Notes under the pieces: generated by a model
Databases searched by the model: none
Seen by the model: only the letters and a program-made list of their open reading frames with translations
What the model was told of the DNA's origin: nothing
Program-made: the position numbers and the translations under genes
Part shown: piece by piece, positions 49,541-62,241 of the stretch
How the letters are laid out: every line of letters begins with the position of its first letter
Numbering within the stretch: the stretch's first letter is position 1
NCBI GenBank assembly: GCA_018907035.1
Contig: JACCIC010000123.1
Coordinates: forward strand, 1,178,001-1,242,000
Origin: Sycobia sp. Sy_11
Lineage: Eukaryota > Arthropoda > Insecta > Hymenoptera > Epichrysomallidae
Length of the DNA stretch: 64,000 nt
Reading direction: 5' to 3'

Positions 49541-50781
49541 CGGGTAAGACTGTTCAATTCAAACATCCCGGGATTATCGATTCGGATAATTGTTTTGATT
49601 TTTAAATTGATAGTGCTGTCAGAGTTAGCTGTGCTAAATGTCACGTAATTATCTTCATTTGTCATATAATTACGCTTGTGTTTTGTGAATAAAGAAAAGT
49701 AGTCTCTTTGGTTCTTAAAATGTCTAAAATTATTCAACAAAGAAGTAGCATTACATTTTCAGAATGTTGCAGAAGGCCTTTGTTGAGAGGTAAATGTCAA
49801 GAGCAAGTTTTTTTCATTGGTACAAATTGTTCAACGATCGAGAACGCGTTGAAAACGAATCATAACAAAGACGACCAAGAACATCTACAGATGGGCTACA
49901 CGTCGACAGAAAATTGGTTCTGCAAAATTGTGGATTGATTACTACAGCGCTTGTTGATATTTTTGGAATTTCAAATAGGTCAGTCATTTTGTGCCTAAAA
50001 AGAGTCAAATCTCGATTGGTGCCAAAAACACTCAATTTTTTGGAAAAACAGCGTCGCATGGAGGTTTGTGAAACGGTGCTTCCGGACTATAAGAACAAGA
50101 TGGTACGTATAATAACTGGAGATGAGACTTGAGTCTATGCTTACGACCCAAGAACAACCGATTAATCGAGCGAATATCGTGCGAAAAGAGAGTGGAGACC
50201 GAAAAAATCATACCAAAGTCGTTCAAAAGTCAAGGTTCTAATTACTGTTTTTTTCAATTATCGTGGTGCGGTGCTTTATGAATTCCTTCCAATCGGCCAA
50301 ACGGTTAACAAAGAATATTGTTTGAGTAGTAAGCATCGTTTGCATGAAGCTATTCGCCTCAAACGACCAGATTTATTTATGGAAAGACAACTCTTGGTTT
50401 TTACATCAAGATAATGCATCAGTACACACTACATTGATTTTACGTGAACATTTCGCCAAAAATTCAACCAATATTGTTCCGCAACCACCGTACTCACCTG
50501 ATTTAGCACCGTGAGACTTCTGGCTGTTCAGCAAACTCAATGGACCACTTTGAGGACACGGTTTTGATTCGATTGAAGATATAAAAGCCGAATTGAAGAA
50601 TAAACTGATGGACATTACAGAATACGAATATAAACAATGTTTTGAAAATTCGAAAAATTTGGCATAGTTGCATTGCATCCGAAGGGGGGGAGTATTTTGA
50701 GAGGGATGAATTAGATTTAGAAGCATAAATAAAGATTTCAAAGGGTATAAGTTTTAAGTTATAAGTTATAAGTCTTACTCA
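49541..50781 (+). mobile_element. mariner 1, decayed
   Basis: About 1.24 kb. Short candidate inverted ends CGGGTAAGACT (from 49541) and the reverse complement TGAGTAAGACT (ending 50781) are each preceded by TA, as expected for mariner insertions, but only 9 of 11 bases agree. A broken transposase fills the interior. Ends are tentative. Confidence 0.6.
49720..50730 (+). pseudogene. mariner transposase, broken
   Basis: It starts MSKIIQQRSSI at the expected place, then frameshifts within the first 20 codons. Later blocks: FGISNRSV helix-turn-helix-like region, LNFLEKQRRMEV near 50030, ITGDET near 50115 (first catalytic Asp kept, then a TGA where Trp is expected), FLPIGQTVNKEYC near 50285, HQDNASVHT near 50410 (second Asp kept) and PQPPYSPDLAP then a TGA where Cys is expected before the third Asp and Phe. 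The D,D34D arrangement is that of mariner. It would cut and paste the element at TA. Confidence 0.85.
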
Positions 50782-53270
50782 TATTTTTACACAGTAGTAT
50801 ACTCGATTTGATACGAATTCGCACGTGCTGAACTTGAACACTTGCCTCGTGCAACCCTGCAACCTGTTCCTCTGCCACCCTACCCCGAGCCATTCGGTTG
50901 CGTCGTTAACTTTCACGCACCACCATTGACGACTGTCTGCGCATTCCGATATGCATTAGGCGCGAGTATATAGGCTTTCCCGCGCGTCCGAAAATAGTAA
51001 TTAGCGCTCCATTGTTTCCAGAAGAGCACGCCCCATGTCTTGTACACCATTACAGCTCAAACGAGACCGCGGTTCAAATTTTCACCAGAGCAAATCATTG
51101 CAAAACAATATGTCATCGGGAGCGTTCCTTAACGAATTCGTTCCTCCCTTAAAATTCTAGTTTTGAAACAGCTAGGAACTATAAACTCTTTTGGAGTCAC
51201 TTTCCACTCCTTGATGCTGTAAATATTGCACTACTTCCTAGAGAGCGAATTAAAGTCGCTTAAAGGTTGATTTTTGCGATCCTTCCATGTACAGCGAATG
51301 AATCACTTCCTGTAGTGAAAGAGTTCATATAAAAAGTCGTATTTTGTTCAACAATTTAAGAAATTATTTATTTTAAAAAAATTGAATATAGACGAAGAAA
51401 TTTTATTTATGTTACGAATTGAATGTACTGTTCATTTGTTTACAGTTTTATACAGATCATTATAGGTTCTTTTAAAGATTTCAGAATGTGATCTAACCAA
51501 TTAAAATTATAAAATTATTTGTCTAATACTTATGAAGACGTTGACACAAAATGTAAGTTTATATGTATCAAAATTTGTATATAGTAAGTTCTACAAAATT
51601 CAAAATTAACTATCTATTTAGAGCGTGAAAACTATTATATACATTAATTACAATTAATGACAAATAAATTCTTCCATCGTTAAACAAGAATAGGAAAGTT
51701 CCTTCGCTAATGCTATAGGATATTTCTAACACGGGATATATCGATTTGCTATTAAATTTTTAATATGTTAGTCATTTGTAGTCGATAGATACTACAAATT
51801 CTTACAGTAGTTTTGAAAGCTATTCTCAATTGATATATAAGCGCTAAGATTTCTTATAAGAAACAATGATAATATAGATTATTTTAAATATCTACAAATT
51901 ATACTTTTTATATGTCACAATGTACTATACTGATCTAAAAATACAACAAAAATATTCCTCTAGCATCTAGATAAATAAACATTCAAATAGGGGCACGTCA
52001 AAAACAGCGCAATTCCATCTGAATAATTTTATAATAACAATAACATGGAATTCGGGATAGACAAGAAGGTTAAATAAGACTCACTAAATTCACGCTATAA
52101 CTACAAATTCCTTTGGCATAAAAACCGCTACGGTATATGAGGAAAAGCCGGAGCGAGTGTACTATATTTTAAAATAATCAAAATTTAAGAAATATCTATC
52201 TATATATACAATATTGCAATATAAATTAAAATTAAATTATATAAGTTTTCGCACTCACGAGCGAATCGTGTAAATACATGCACGCACAAGTACAATCAAA
52301 CACACTCCAGTACCACGCACACATTCAAACCTCATCCGACTCCGTAGTGTATTGTTTGCCAGGACTTTTGGTCCCTACTATCGGGACGGGAGCCAGTTAA
52401 AGAAACCTTCAAACGTGCCGCAGTGCTCCGACTTCTCGGAAACGGGTTCAGTCCTTGCCCCGCGTACGTAAACGAGCAATCTCTAGACAGAAGTAATAAA
52501 CGGCTTTACTAGATCGCCGCACTTGGCTTGCTCTGAACGATGATTCGTATAACGAAGACGGCTCACTTGAGTGTCTGGTCCACTCGAATTTTAATACACC
52601 CGCATAGCACCAAACATCGTTCGACCATCAATTAGGAAAACTACGCAAATATTTACCGACTAACGAAAGCACGAGATAATTCGAGACCGTTCTACGCACA
52701 GCGACGAACGAAATTAGACTGAGACAATTTTCTACAGCAAAACTGCTGTTTCCATTACTATACCTATGAAGGCCGAGCAAGCACGGGTGTCCCTATCATT
52801 AGGGTGCTCCTCCCACGTCGAGCCCTTTAGCCTCACGCACTACTATTCACTGAGACATCACAGCATTTATCTTCGAGCATTTTTTCAATACGATCTCTTT
52901 ACTATATACATACATACATGTACCTACGCACGCTGCATACATATCTACGTACATATACATATTTTCTATGCTTCTATATAATGTCCACGCATATAAGGTA
53001 CATTCACAATTTTAAATACACGGCTTATATGCAAAATTGAACACCGTCTGATGACAAAAACACGATGTCGCAATTATGCTGTCGTGACTTTTTATTAAAG
53101 GGTGATTTCTGCTAGGCGTTATTTGGAGCGTTTTTTTCAATCTCAATCTCACAAAGATTACAATTATTACTAAATAATTTTTAAACAGTAATTAAACTAA
53201 TGTTCCATGTTCACTATTTAGAAGAATAAAATTTTTGTTTCCTAGATTTTTGACTGCGAGATCAAAGATC
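50782..53270. other. Unique sequence, nothing recognised
   Basis: A short GC-rich part at 50810-51130 and 52300-52780 surrounds AT-rich DNA. No gene, element or RNA seen. Confidence 0.55.
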
Positions 53271-53960
53271 ATCTTGAATGAATCGGCGGACGAAACGAAC
53301 CGGAGCCGAAAAATGGGTCAATATCTGATAAGGAACGAGTAGCCAGTATATGATTGTTCAGCCCTCGCCATTCTATCCTTCTTTCTCTCTTTCGCTTTGC
53401 ACGCCCGACCACGATGCAGGCGCGCACTCGGGGTCGGACTCGCGGGGCGACGACGAAGGACACCGTCGGACTGGCGGGTGAGCACAGAGTGAGATCTCGC
53501 ATAAATACGAGTTTTAAAGCGCACAACACGCTAATGCACCCCGCACTAGTCACACGCCACTTGCTTCTGCCAACGGCGCGGCGTAGCCCCACGAATGCTC
53601 CTCGTGCCTGCCGTGCGCGCCCCCCGGCTCGGTTCGCCCGTAACGCACTTGATCGGTCTGCCGAGCCCCTCGCATCATATATACAAGCGGCGCACGTCGA
53701 CCCTCGTCGCTTAGCGTGCGAGTCATATTTATATTACGATATTAATAGAGGCGGTAGTACTAAATACGCGCGACCACAGCAGGTTGCTGGCGATCCGAGC
53801 ATCTGCGCGCGCATATTAGGAGCGGAGGATTCCGTAGCGCTGATCCTGGCGAGCCGCTGGCGCGGAGGGGTGTTGAGTGGCGGATCCACAGTAGCAGCTG
53901 TGGTTGTGCGTGCCCGAATATAGTATATATTAATTGGGAGAATCCGTTCTTTCGGCTTGT
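53271..53960. other. GC-rich island with a 189-codon unassigned frame
   Basis: The + strand frame 53354-53923 begins MFSPRHSIL and is Arg/Ala/Thr-rich with no recognisable domain. Overlapping frames are open on the - strand. I judge it more likely an effect of GC-rich sequence than a gene. Confidence 0.3.
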
Positions 53961-55581
53961 TCGAACTTACGAGCTGCACACTTACGAATAGATGGCTGTA
54001 TATTTTGTACGCATTAGTGTACATAGGCACGCACTACTCCTCTACATTATAATCGTTACTTTTAATCATTTTACTAAGGTTCCTCGCAAAGTCGCAATGT
54101 TGACATTCTTGCATATTTAATTAGTTTGACCGCTTTAAAGTTTTAAAGTTGAGCCAACTAATAGTAGAGCCAGCGTCTTTTACATTTTACGTCTAATTTT
54201 TTGTTTCAATTTGCGCAATAATTTTTTTCAATTAATAAATTGTAATCTTATCAGTAAATAATAATCTTATGTAGTTTCCTAAAAACTGAAAGTATTCCTC
54301 GCATGCAACGTATTAAGACAAGAGAATAGCAGATCAAGGATACACTGGCGCAGAAACGAACTTTGACCTATTCGATCATTAGAAAAGCAACAAGTTTGTA
54401 TATAGGTATAAAAAATGTGGGGAAAATCATTAGAGCGAGTGTCGCACTACCTTTTTCGGAATGAATCGAGCTGTATAATAAACAAGGATCTTGATTCCAA
54501 ATATTCAGATTCGGTTGAGAACAATATTACATCTTGCTTCGTTTTTCTCATTTTTACAGAATGTATTTGTGTGCTTTGCCAATTCAAATTTTTACATAGC
54601 ACGGAATATAAATACACGGCAATACATACAAGGGTTCGATGGAAAATTGTAAACAAAAAGATCTGGCTACGTCGCACTTCAAAAACGAGCAAACTTAACC
54701 AGACCAAACATGATCAAGGATAGACCGTTTATTAGAGTATTTTATGACAGCTATTAAAAGGGTACAGTTTTTATCGCTGTTATGAAGGCTTTCTTCATAA
54801 TCCTAGATCAATTAGGTAGAAAAACTTTAGTACAAGAGATATTCTTTTTATCATTTAATTCTTGACAATCTCACGTAATTTTCTTTGTTTGTGTGTGCGT
54901 ATGTATAATTACCTATGAAACTTGCTTTTGCTTTTAATTGTTTTTAATCAATAACAATGCATATGTGTCGCAGTACAGATGGTAAATTCGCGAATAAAAA
55001 AATACAATCGCGAATAAAAAGTATACAAAAAGTATACAAAAGTATACAAAAAAAGGAAAGAAGAAACCTTTGCCAAAATGTAACAAACGTACGAAGTCAG
55101 AACTAAATGCGTTTGCATAAAAAATAAATTATGTCTTGTCAATCCTATTTTATAAAAAAGGTAATTATATTGTAGTTTAGATCACTAACAGTATATTTAT
55201 ATAAAAAATTTCGAAGTTGTCGAAAAAAATGCAGTGCACGGTTACAGTATGTTTGTGCGTGCGCGTAGTATGAGTAGTAGAGTCATCAGTTACTATTGTG
55301 TTTTTATCATATATTGTATCAGTTACTATCAGTGATTACTGTAATATAATTACATAAGAATGCCTTTTAATTTCTAGTGCTTTAATATAAATATATTTTT
55401 TGTAATGGAATGATGATGACTGAATATATCGTTCGGCGTGGCCTCGTAACGAGTCCTCTCGTTGGGCAATTTATCGAAAAACAACAAAACTATACTTTTC
55501 AGATCAATTTTATTAAAAAACTGTTAGGTCGATTTTCATTTTTTTAATATGAATATGTTGCTATTAACCTGGATTATAATA
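53961..55581. other. AT-rich spacer, nothing recognised
   Basis: Includes a 102-codon frame at 54415-54723 without domain character. No element ends seen until the mariner at 55582. Confidence 0.55.
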
Positions 55582-56815
55582 CGAGGTCAAACAATTAAGT
55601 AATGCGACGGATTTTATTTCTCGGCCTGTGATAACACGGCGAATCTGTAACTCCGCCACCATCATACTACATCCGTACTCACTCGATTGAGACATTGACG
55701 ACTCTTGTATGATCATTTCTTAGCCTTTAGTTTTTTGTAACAATGCGTGAGTTGTGTATGTCACGAAAATGGAACAAAGAAATTTAGAGCAACGGTGCGC
55801 GATTTTGTGCGAAACTCGGCGAAACCCCGACAAAAACTTGTGCAAGTAACAAGCGTATTTTAGTGATGCCCTGAGGTGTAGTTAGCTGCTTAGATAGCAT
55901 GCCGATTTTAAAAAAGGTCGTGAGAGCGTCAAAGATGAGGCACGGAGCAGAAGGCCAATTCAAGTGCCAACCAATGCGAATGCGCAGCGCACTCGCGCCC
56001 TTGTTTGTCGAGATCGGCGGCTAACCATTCGAATGTTGGCTGACGAGCTGAATATTAACCGAGAAACAGATCGAAAGGTTTTAACCGAAGATTTCGCCAT
56101 GAAAAAGTTGTGCGCGAAGATGGTGCCGAAGAACCTTTCAGATGTGGAAAAAGCTTATCGAATGAACACCGCTCAAGATTGTCTCGAGCAGATTGAAAAT
56201 GATCCTACTCTTCTCGATCGGGTTATGACTGGTGATGAAAGTTAGCTCTTTCAATATGGCCCCGAAACGAAACCACAAAGCCAACAGTAGCTATCCCCTG
56301 GAGCGCCAAGAAGACGAGAATGAGCAAGTCCAAAGTGAAAACCATGTTCATTTGCTTCTTCGACAGCAAATGGGTGGTTCACAAAGAGTTAAAAACCGTA
56401 AATCAAGTATTCTACCGCAATGTGCTCAAAAAATTACAAAAAGGGTGCTCAGAGTGCGTCTAGAGATCGCGAAGACTTGGATTCTGCATTACGGCAATGC
56501 TCACTATCACCATATATTTAGTGTCGCTCAGTTTTTGGCGTCTAATGACATCGTAAAGTTACCACAATCGCCATATTCAACGGATATGTCACCTTGCGAC
56601 TTTTTCCTACTCCGCCATTTGAAAAAATTTATCAAAGGTCGACATTTTGTCTACGTTGAAGACATCCAAGAATTTGTGACGAGGGTACTCACAGAGATCC
56701 CACAAGAAGTTTTCCAGAATTGTTACGAAATCTGTAAAACTCGCTAGAATAAGTGTATAGAGGCGGATAGGGAATACTTTGAAGAGGATCGCAGCGATGT
56801 AATTGTCTGACCCCG
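55582..56815 (+). mobile_element. mariner 2 with terminal inverted repeats
   Basis: 1234 bp flanked by TA at 55580-55581 and 56816-56817. Inverted ends are CGAGGTCAAACAATTA on the left and CGGGGTCAGACAATTA as the reverse complement on the right. The inner bases diverge soon after. Length, TA duplication and transposase content all suit mariner. Confidence 0.88.
55769..56810 (+). pseudogene. mariner transposase with a lost catalytic Asp
   Basis: It begins MEQRNLEQR and is spread over three frames. Blocks: RCAILCET-type N-terminus, RRLTIRMLADELNINRET at about 56010-56070, MTGDES near 56228 (first Asp kept, then TAG in place of Trp), and the catalytic centre ILHYGNAHYHH near 56485, where family members have HHDNAPCHT, so the second catalytic Asp is Gly. 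The third Asp is kept in YSTDMSPCDFFLL. The C-terminus EYFEEDRSD reaches into the right inverted repeat. Stops, frameshifts and the Asp loss make it inactive. Confidence 0.87.
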
Positions 56816-57002
56816 TATATTAGTTTTTTAAACAAATGTATTAAACGGAGTTTCTTTACTATGCAAAGAAAACCTTCAGATTTCTCGTTCGAATTCAAAA
56901 TTACTTGTTAAAATCTAAATTTCATATTGTTATAATTTTTTTTTTGATTCGGTCCAATTCGTTGAAATTTTGACAGCGATAAATCATTATGTACTTAATG
57001 TA

Positions 57003-58178
57003 TTAGGATGCGAATTTAGTTTTCCACCTTTTGTAACGGAAAAGTGACATTTATGATGGAAAATGAATACACGTTAGCTCAATCAAAATATTGTCCGTCC
57101 TTTTCTACTATTTTTCCCATCTTTGTGGCAATATGGCGATACCGTGGCAATATGGCGATACCGTGGCAAATGAACGATGGCAGTTTCGAGGCGATCCAAT
57201 CATCCACAAATTCTTGCACTTCTTGAACATATCGGAAGTGCGTATCAATGAGGCCGTGCTGCATCGATCTGAATAGGTGGTAATCAGAAGGCGCTATGTC
57301 TGGCGAATACGCTGGGTGCGGCAACACTTCCCATTCGATGGCCAACAGGGTGCAAGAGAATGACTTTGCGTCTATTGCTCGCGACTGCTGATCTATGTTC
57401 GACCAATTTCTGTGGCAAATCATTCAGTTGGCGTTTGTATACCTCAGCAGTGGTGGTTTCATTCGGTTTTAGCAGCTGGTAGTACATCACACGCTGTTGG
57501 TCCCACCAAATGCACAGCAATAACATTTGGTCGCGGATATTCCGTTTTGGATCTTTTCATCACTTTTCATCACTATCACCAGTCACAAAATGCCAGAGAA
57601 TACTCTTCTTGTTTAGCCTGGCAAAGAAAAAGACAGTGCGATTTTATATCGATTCATAATGGCACTTTGGGTCAAATCGTGTAATATCAATTTTCCTTCG
57701 TTAGGAATCTTTCCCATCACATGTAAACATTTGCCAACTGCTCTGTCACTGACTCCTAACTTATTACCGAGTTCTTTCTGTGTCTGAGCTGAGTTTGCAA
57801 TTCAAAATCTGCAAACTTTTTCCGTTGTCCAAAACGTTCTTTGTCATGAACATCAGTATCTTCACTTTTAAACCGCAGAAATCACTCTTTCCATGTTGTA
57901 AGCGATGGAGCTCATTTACCATAATTCTTGAAGCAATCGATAAGTTTCTGCTATACTTTTTTTCAAATCAAAATAGTGCAAAAGGACGTGTCGAAAAAAC
58001 GATTTATCACGATTTATTCCAAAAATTATAATTTCACGAAAATAATGGCGCCGGTTAACCGAATTTTATTGTTAAATGCCCAAACTAAAAATAAATACTA
58101 GATCCGGCACATCTGACTTTTCGTACTACTTATATCACCATCTAAAGGTCAAGGTCGGAAACTAAGTTTGCCACCTAA
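57003..58178 (-). mobile_element. mariner 3 with terminal inverted repeats
   Basis: 1176 bp flanked by TA at 57001-57002 and 58179-58180. Inverted ends TTAGGATGCGAATTTAGTTT (left) and TTAGGTGGCAAACTTAGTTT (reverse complement of right). It lies only about 185 bp from mariner 2 but has unrelated ends, so it is a separate family and not a duplication. Confidence 0.9.
57079..57890 (-). pseudogene. mariner transposase with the catalytic segment deleted
   Basis: Reading on the - strand: an N-terminal FKSEDTDVHDKERFGQRKKF block near 57870, CIWWDQQRVMYYQLLKPNET near 57510-57460, KVILLH near 57375, then WEVLPHPAYSPDIAPSDYHLF and DGQYFD before the stop at 57079. This is the Hsmar1/SETMAR-like mariner lineage by phrase. 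Between KVILLH and WEVLPHP the usual Asp-Asn-Ala...His segment (about 15 residues) is missing with a frameshift, so the second catalytic Asp is gone. Further stops lie in the N-terminal half. Confidence 0.87.
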
Positions 58179-58180
58179 TA

Positions 58181-58780
58181 CATACCAAATTTAAAAAAAT
58201 TACATCAAAAATCAGTTTTGGGACATACTAACTAAAGTGCGGCACGTGAAGAAGGCTCCTTTGCGAGTGCCTGACGATTGCCCGATTATATACGACGTGC
58301 TAGGGCAGCATCCGTTCCCGAGGCACCAGTGCACAGCAGCACGTGCAAGGTTTTGCTTAGGCTTGTTCCCGTCCCGAATACAAGGAATCTAGCTGGTGCG
58401 CGACATACAACGGTGCCACATAAGCATTAAAGTAGGGCGAGATTGATTGCAGTTTGCGTTCACGCAGTACGATTTATATGTATGAATGTGTGTAGTTTAT
58501 AAGTTCTGTAATAATTAATCCTAAGCTCGCTGTTGTTTATTACCTTTTATTTTGTTATTAATATTAACTACTTTAAGTTTAATTAATTTATTTATCGTGT
58601 ATAACTCGTTGTAATTTTTACCTTTTCTTTTTAATAAAGTTTCAGCTTGCTATGGCTTTTCTTCTGAAATCGTAGAGGTTCTTATTCCGAAGCAAGATTA
58701 GTAATTCCTGCGAATTAATTTTGTTTTATTTGATTTAACTTTCTCTTTTTTATTCCGAACCCATTATAGATAAACAAAAT
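58181..58780. other. Mixed spacer, nothing recognised
   Basis: A GC-rich part at 58220-58460 and an AT-rich remainder. No gene seen. Confidence 0.5.
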
Positions 58781-58969
58781 ATGTTCAAATATGAATATTA
58801 TTGATCGAAATTTGTAAGTTGGATGGATAACTATTTTTATAAATTCCAAAAGTCATATAAATGTTTTTGATGGATTTAGGGATAATGCATTTTCTGTGAT
58901 CCAATGATTTACTATGTTTAAGTATTTAGTCATTACAAGTTCAGCTTTACAACAATAGTTTTCATTACT

Positions 58970-59780
58970 CAAAATTTCAGTATCATTTTCATATGCTATA
59001 ATACAATTTGTAGGGATCAAACTTCATAAATCATTAATATAAATAATAAATAACAATGGTCCAAGAATTAATTATGTCAAAGATTAATTTTATCGAAGGC
59101 CTTAGCCAAATACAGAAAAGTTGCAATAGTGGGTAACCAGTTATTTAAGTTGTTATATATAACACTTAAAATACATTCAAGTGCATCCTTTGTGCCTTGA
59201 TATTTTACTAAACCAAATTGGTTATTAAAAATAATTTTATAATCATTAAAAAAGTTATTTAACCTCAGCCGTATAATTTTTTCTAATAATTTAGATATAA
59301 TAAATATTAACGATATTGGTCGATAATGATTTGGAATGTTTTTTCACCAGATTTATAAATTGAAACTACCTCGTTTTAAATTTTAATGGTGTAGGCCAAA
59401 TTCCTTTTTCAATACATAAATTAAATATATTTTCTAGGGTTTTTTAAATATAATTAATAATAATTTTAAGAGTTTTGCGTGCTGATACCACCAACTCCAT
59501 CAGCTTTATCTTTTATTTGAAATAAGACTTTTTCTACATCATTAGTATTCAATGGATGTAAATAAATGGTTTTCCTATTTGAATAAGATGATTATAAATA
59601 TGAAGTCTTCTTAAATTTGTCTTCTTAATTTTATTTGCTAATTGCAAACCTATAGTACAAAAAATTTCTTGTAAACATAGCAATTTCATTTGGATTGTAA
59701 ACTGTTTTTTCATTGTCAATGATGAAATCAATACTGGTTTTTGTCTTGTGGTTACTCTTACTATGTTTGGTTTTAACAAG
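58970..59780 (-). pseudogene. LINE reverse transcriptase fragment
   Basis: The frame 59549-59779 carries IGLQLANKIKKTNLRRL, a pre-RT phrase of CR1-like elements. After it, in other frames, come DKADGVGGIST (from the usual APGPDGI block), NQFGLVKYQ-like sequence near 59210, KAFDKIN and GPLLFIIYINDL. The catalytic box is YENDT in place of YADD. It is non-functional. Confidence 0.6.
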
Positions 59781-60383
59781 GTCCATAATTTTTATTTATA
59801 TTTATGAATGCTTTGTGTCCTATTAACCTCATAATTATATTTGTCATTTTTAATTATTTTATTTAAAACTTTTAGATAATTTTAAATTTATTTTTTAAAT
59901 TTTTATTATATAAAAATAATTAAATTTTAATTATAATAAAATTCTAATTATATTAAAATTTAATTATATAATAAAAATAATTAAATTTTTTAATATAAAT
60001 AATCCTTAGTTATGCAGGGTCTTATAATTGCTTTTATTATCGACGCATTTCTAGGTACACTTTTATAATTATTTTCAACCTTTATATGTTTTTCTGTAAT
60101 ATTTTTTATTATTGAGCCAAGCAAATTCAAATCATATTCTGAACCCGTGTGATTGCTTGTTTGATACAAATTCACTTTCTTACATTCAGATTTTATTTTA
60201 TTATAATCAAAATGTATATTTCATTTAAATGTCTTATCTTGTTTTTTTATTGTTTCAATTGAAAAAATTAAATAATAATTATTGAAGCAGTATGAAAGTT
60301 TATAACATTTAGTTATGATATTGATGCGATTTTAAAAGATATTTCCGATATAAGATCCACGATTAGATCATTACAAGGTCTCG

Positions 60384-60689
60384 TCACTCCAGTGTATAGC
60401 AGTATAAAACCTGATTCAAAAAATTAACATCGTTAGATAAATCTATATTAAAATCTCCTATTATAAGGTGATTTATTTTTGTATTTGATTTTAAATAATT
60501 ATTTAATGAATTTATGAAATTCTTTTTTTCTATATGTTGACTTCTATACACCGAAGTAATTGTTATGCTTGTTTTATCATTTATTATGATTTTTGAATGC
60601 ATAAATATAATATTATTAACTCTTACTATGTTAGTGTCTTCAATAAAATTACTGCTTATGTAAATAACGACACCTTCTGCCTTATACAT
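60384..60689 (-). pseudogene. LINE endonuclease fragment
   Basis: About 100 codons remain open: AEGVVIYISSNFIED, ITITSVYRSQH and HLIIGDFNIDLS near 60450. The GDFN motif contains a catalytic Asp of the apurinic-like endonuclease. The N-terminal active-site segment and the C-terminal SDH are not visible. It would nick target DNA for priming. Confidence 0.7.
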
Positions 60690-62189
60690 GTAACTATTAT
60701 TAGAATGTATATTATAATTTGGTAAATTATAAAATTGGTAATATTCTAAATGCCAATATTCTAATCAAACTATTATTTCTGGTTTGATTTTGATTCTCGC
60801 CAATAATATTTTTAGCTGTCTAAAATTTGTATTCAGCCTTCTTCTATTCACATACAATATATTAAAATTGTGATGTAAAGTATATTATTTAAACTTTTAG
60901 TGCCTTGTAAATCTGCCTCTTATTCGACTATATTCGTGTTATCAATTTCATACATTTTCTTCTTCGATTGTTATTACAGAAGTTTCATTAACGGTTGTTT
61001 TAAATTTTTTATTTCTTGATTTCGGACGATTAGCAGACTGTGAATTTAGTTAGTTATGAATTCTTATGCATTTGTAGATTATCATTATATCTAAAAAATT
61101 TTTTAATTTGAGGTTTAATTAAATATTCAGAACTGTTTATTTTTCTTTTTCTAATCGCTTTTAAATAATTACAATATTTAGAATCCGCTACCAAATGATT
61201 TAGGCCCCAATTATTTTTAAATTGTATTTATTTCCACTATATCTGATTTTAACGCAATTATAACAAAATGTAATATTTAAATCATCAAATAAATGTAAAC
61301 ATTAATGTCCTATATATAGTTGTAATTATTTCTTCTTATATGCCTGTGCGCTTTCCCAGGTAAGCTAATAATAAAACTTTTTGTTTTAGACTTACAGTTT
61401 ATAAAGACATCTACTTTCCACTATAATTCAGGCTCACCAAAATTTCTTTTGTTTATATTAGCTTCAATATTATCAACTGCCATATTATTATTTAAGCCAA
61501 TTATTTTTAGTCTTCATATTAGTATATCTTCCTTTTTTAGAGAAGAATCCTTTCCAATTTTATCTTGTAATTATTGTTCTAATTTAGTAACATTGTGTTT
61601 ACTAGTGCATTGAATATTGACTATTCCATGTTTTTGTTCTGAAACTGTTTGTATAGGAATAATAATGTTATTTAATAAGTTACTTTTTACTAGTTTACTT
61701 TTCATCGTCGTACTATTATTCACTTTAGGAATTACTATCACCGATGGCCTCTAATTTCTATCTTTATCAGTATTTTTGGCAGCTTGTGTATATATTGAAG
61801 TTTGATTTTTAATTTGTTCACCAAGTTCTTCTATCATCTGATTTTGTTCTTCAATGATCTGGTTCAATATTTTATTTTTATCTTGAATTTCGTTATTAAT
61901 TATTGGAGCAGTACTAAGTCATTTGTCGTGATAGAATATTTTTCATTCTCTATATTTATATTATTTTTATCCATAATCTTTGATTTACATGTAGAGGAAA
62001 ATTACTACATATTTTTTCCGTTTTTTTCCGTATTAACTTCATGTACGCAATTATTTTTCTAACTTATGACAGTAAATTCTCGAATTCATTTGAGGTTATG
62101 TTGATATCTGAATGTTCCGAACAGATTCCTAAGACTTTACAAATTCTTTTTACATCTTTCAACTACTTAAAAAATATATATATATATTT

Positions 62190-62192
<3 letters not shown>

Positions 62193-62238
<46 letters not shown>
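62193..62238. repeat. (AT)n microsatellite
   Basis: About 23 AT units at the boundary between AT-rich LINE remains and GC-rich sequence. Confidence 0.95.

Positions 62239-62241
<3 letters not shown>

Larger units (their letters stand above)
58781..61990 (-). mobile_element. Very old CR1-like LINE
   Basis: An AT-rich region on the - strand retains dispersed LINE phrases in the right order: an endonuclease piece at 60384-60689, IGLQLANKIKKTN near 59640, LYLAKAFDKIN near 59100 and ILGPLLFIIYINDL near 59055. The YADD box reads YENDT near 59000. The GPLLF-type RT and GDFNIDL-type endonuclease suggest the CR1/L2-like group. Stops occur every few codons. An ORF1 can only be guessed at 61000-61980. 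Ends are approximate; no duplication was found. Confidence 0.65.

Noticed and set aside
53354..53923. A 189-codon host gene
   Set aside because: Arg/Ala-rich, no domain, overlapping open frames on the other strand; typical of GC-rich non-coding DNA.
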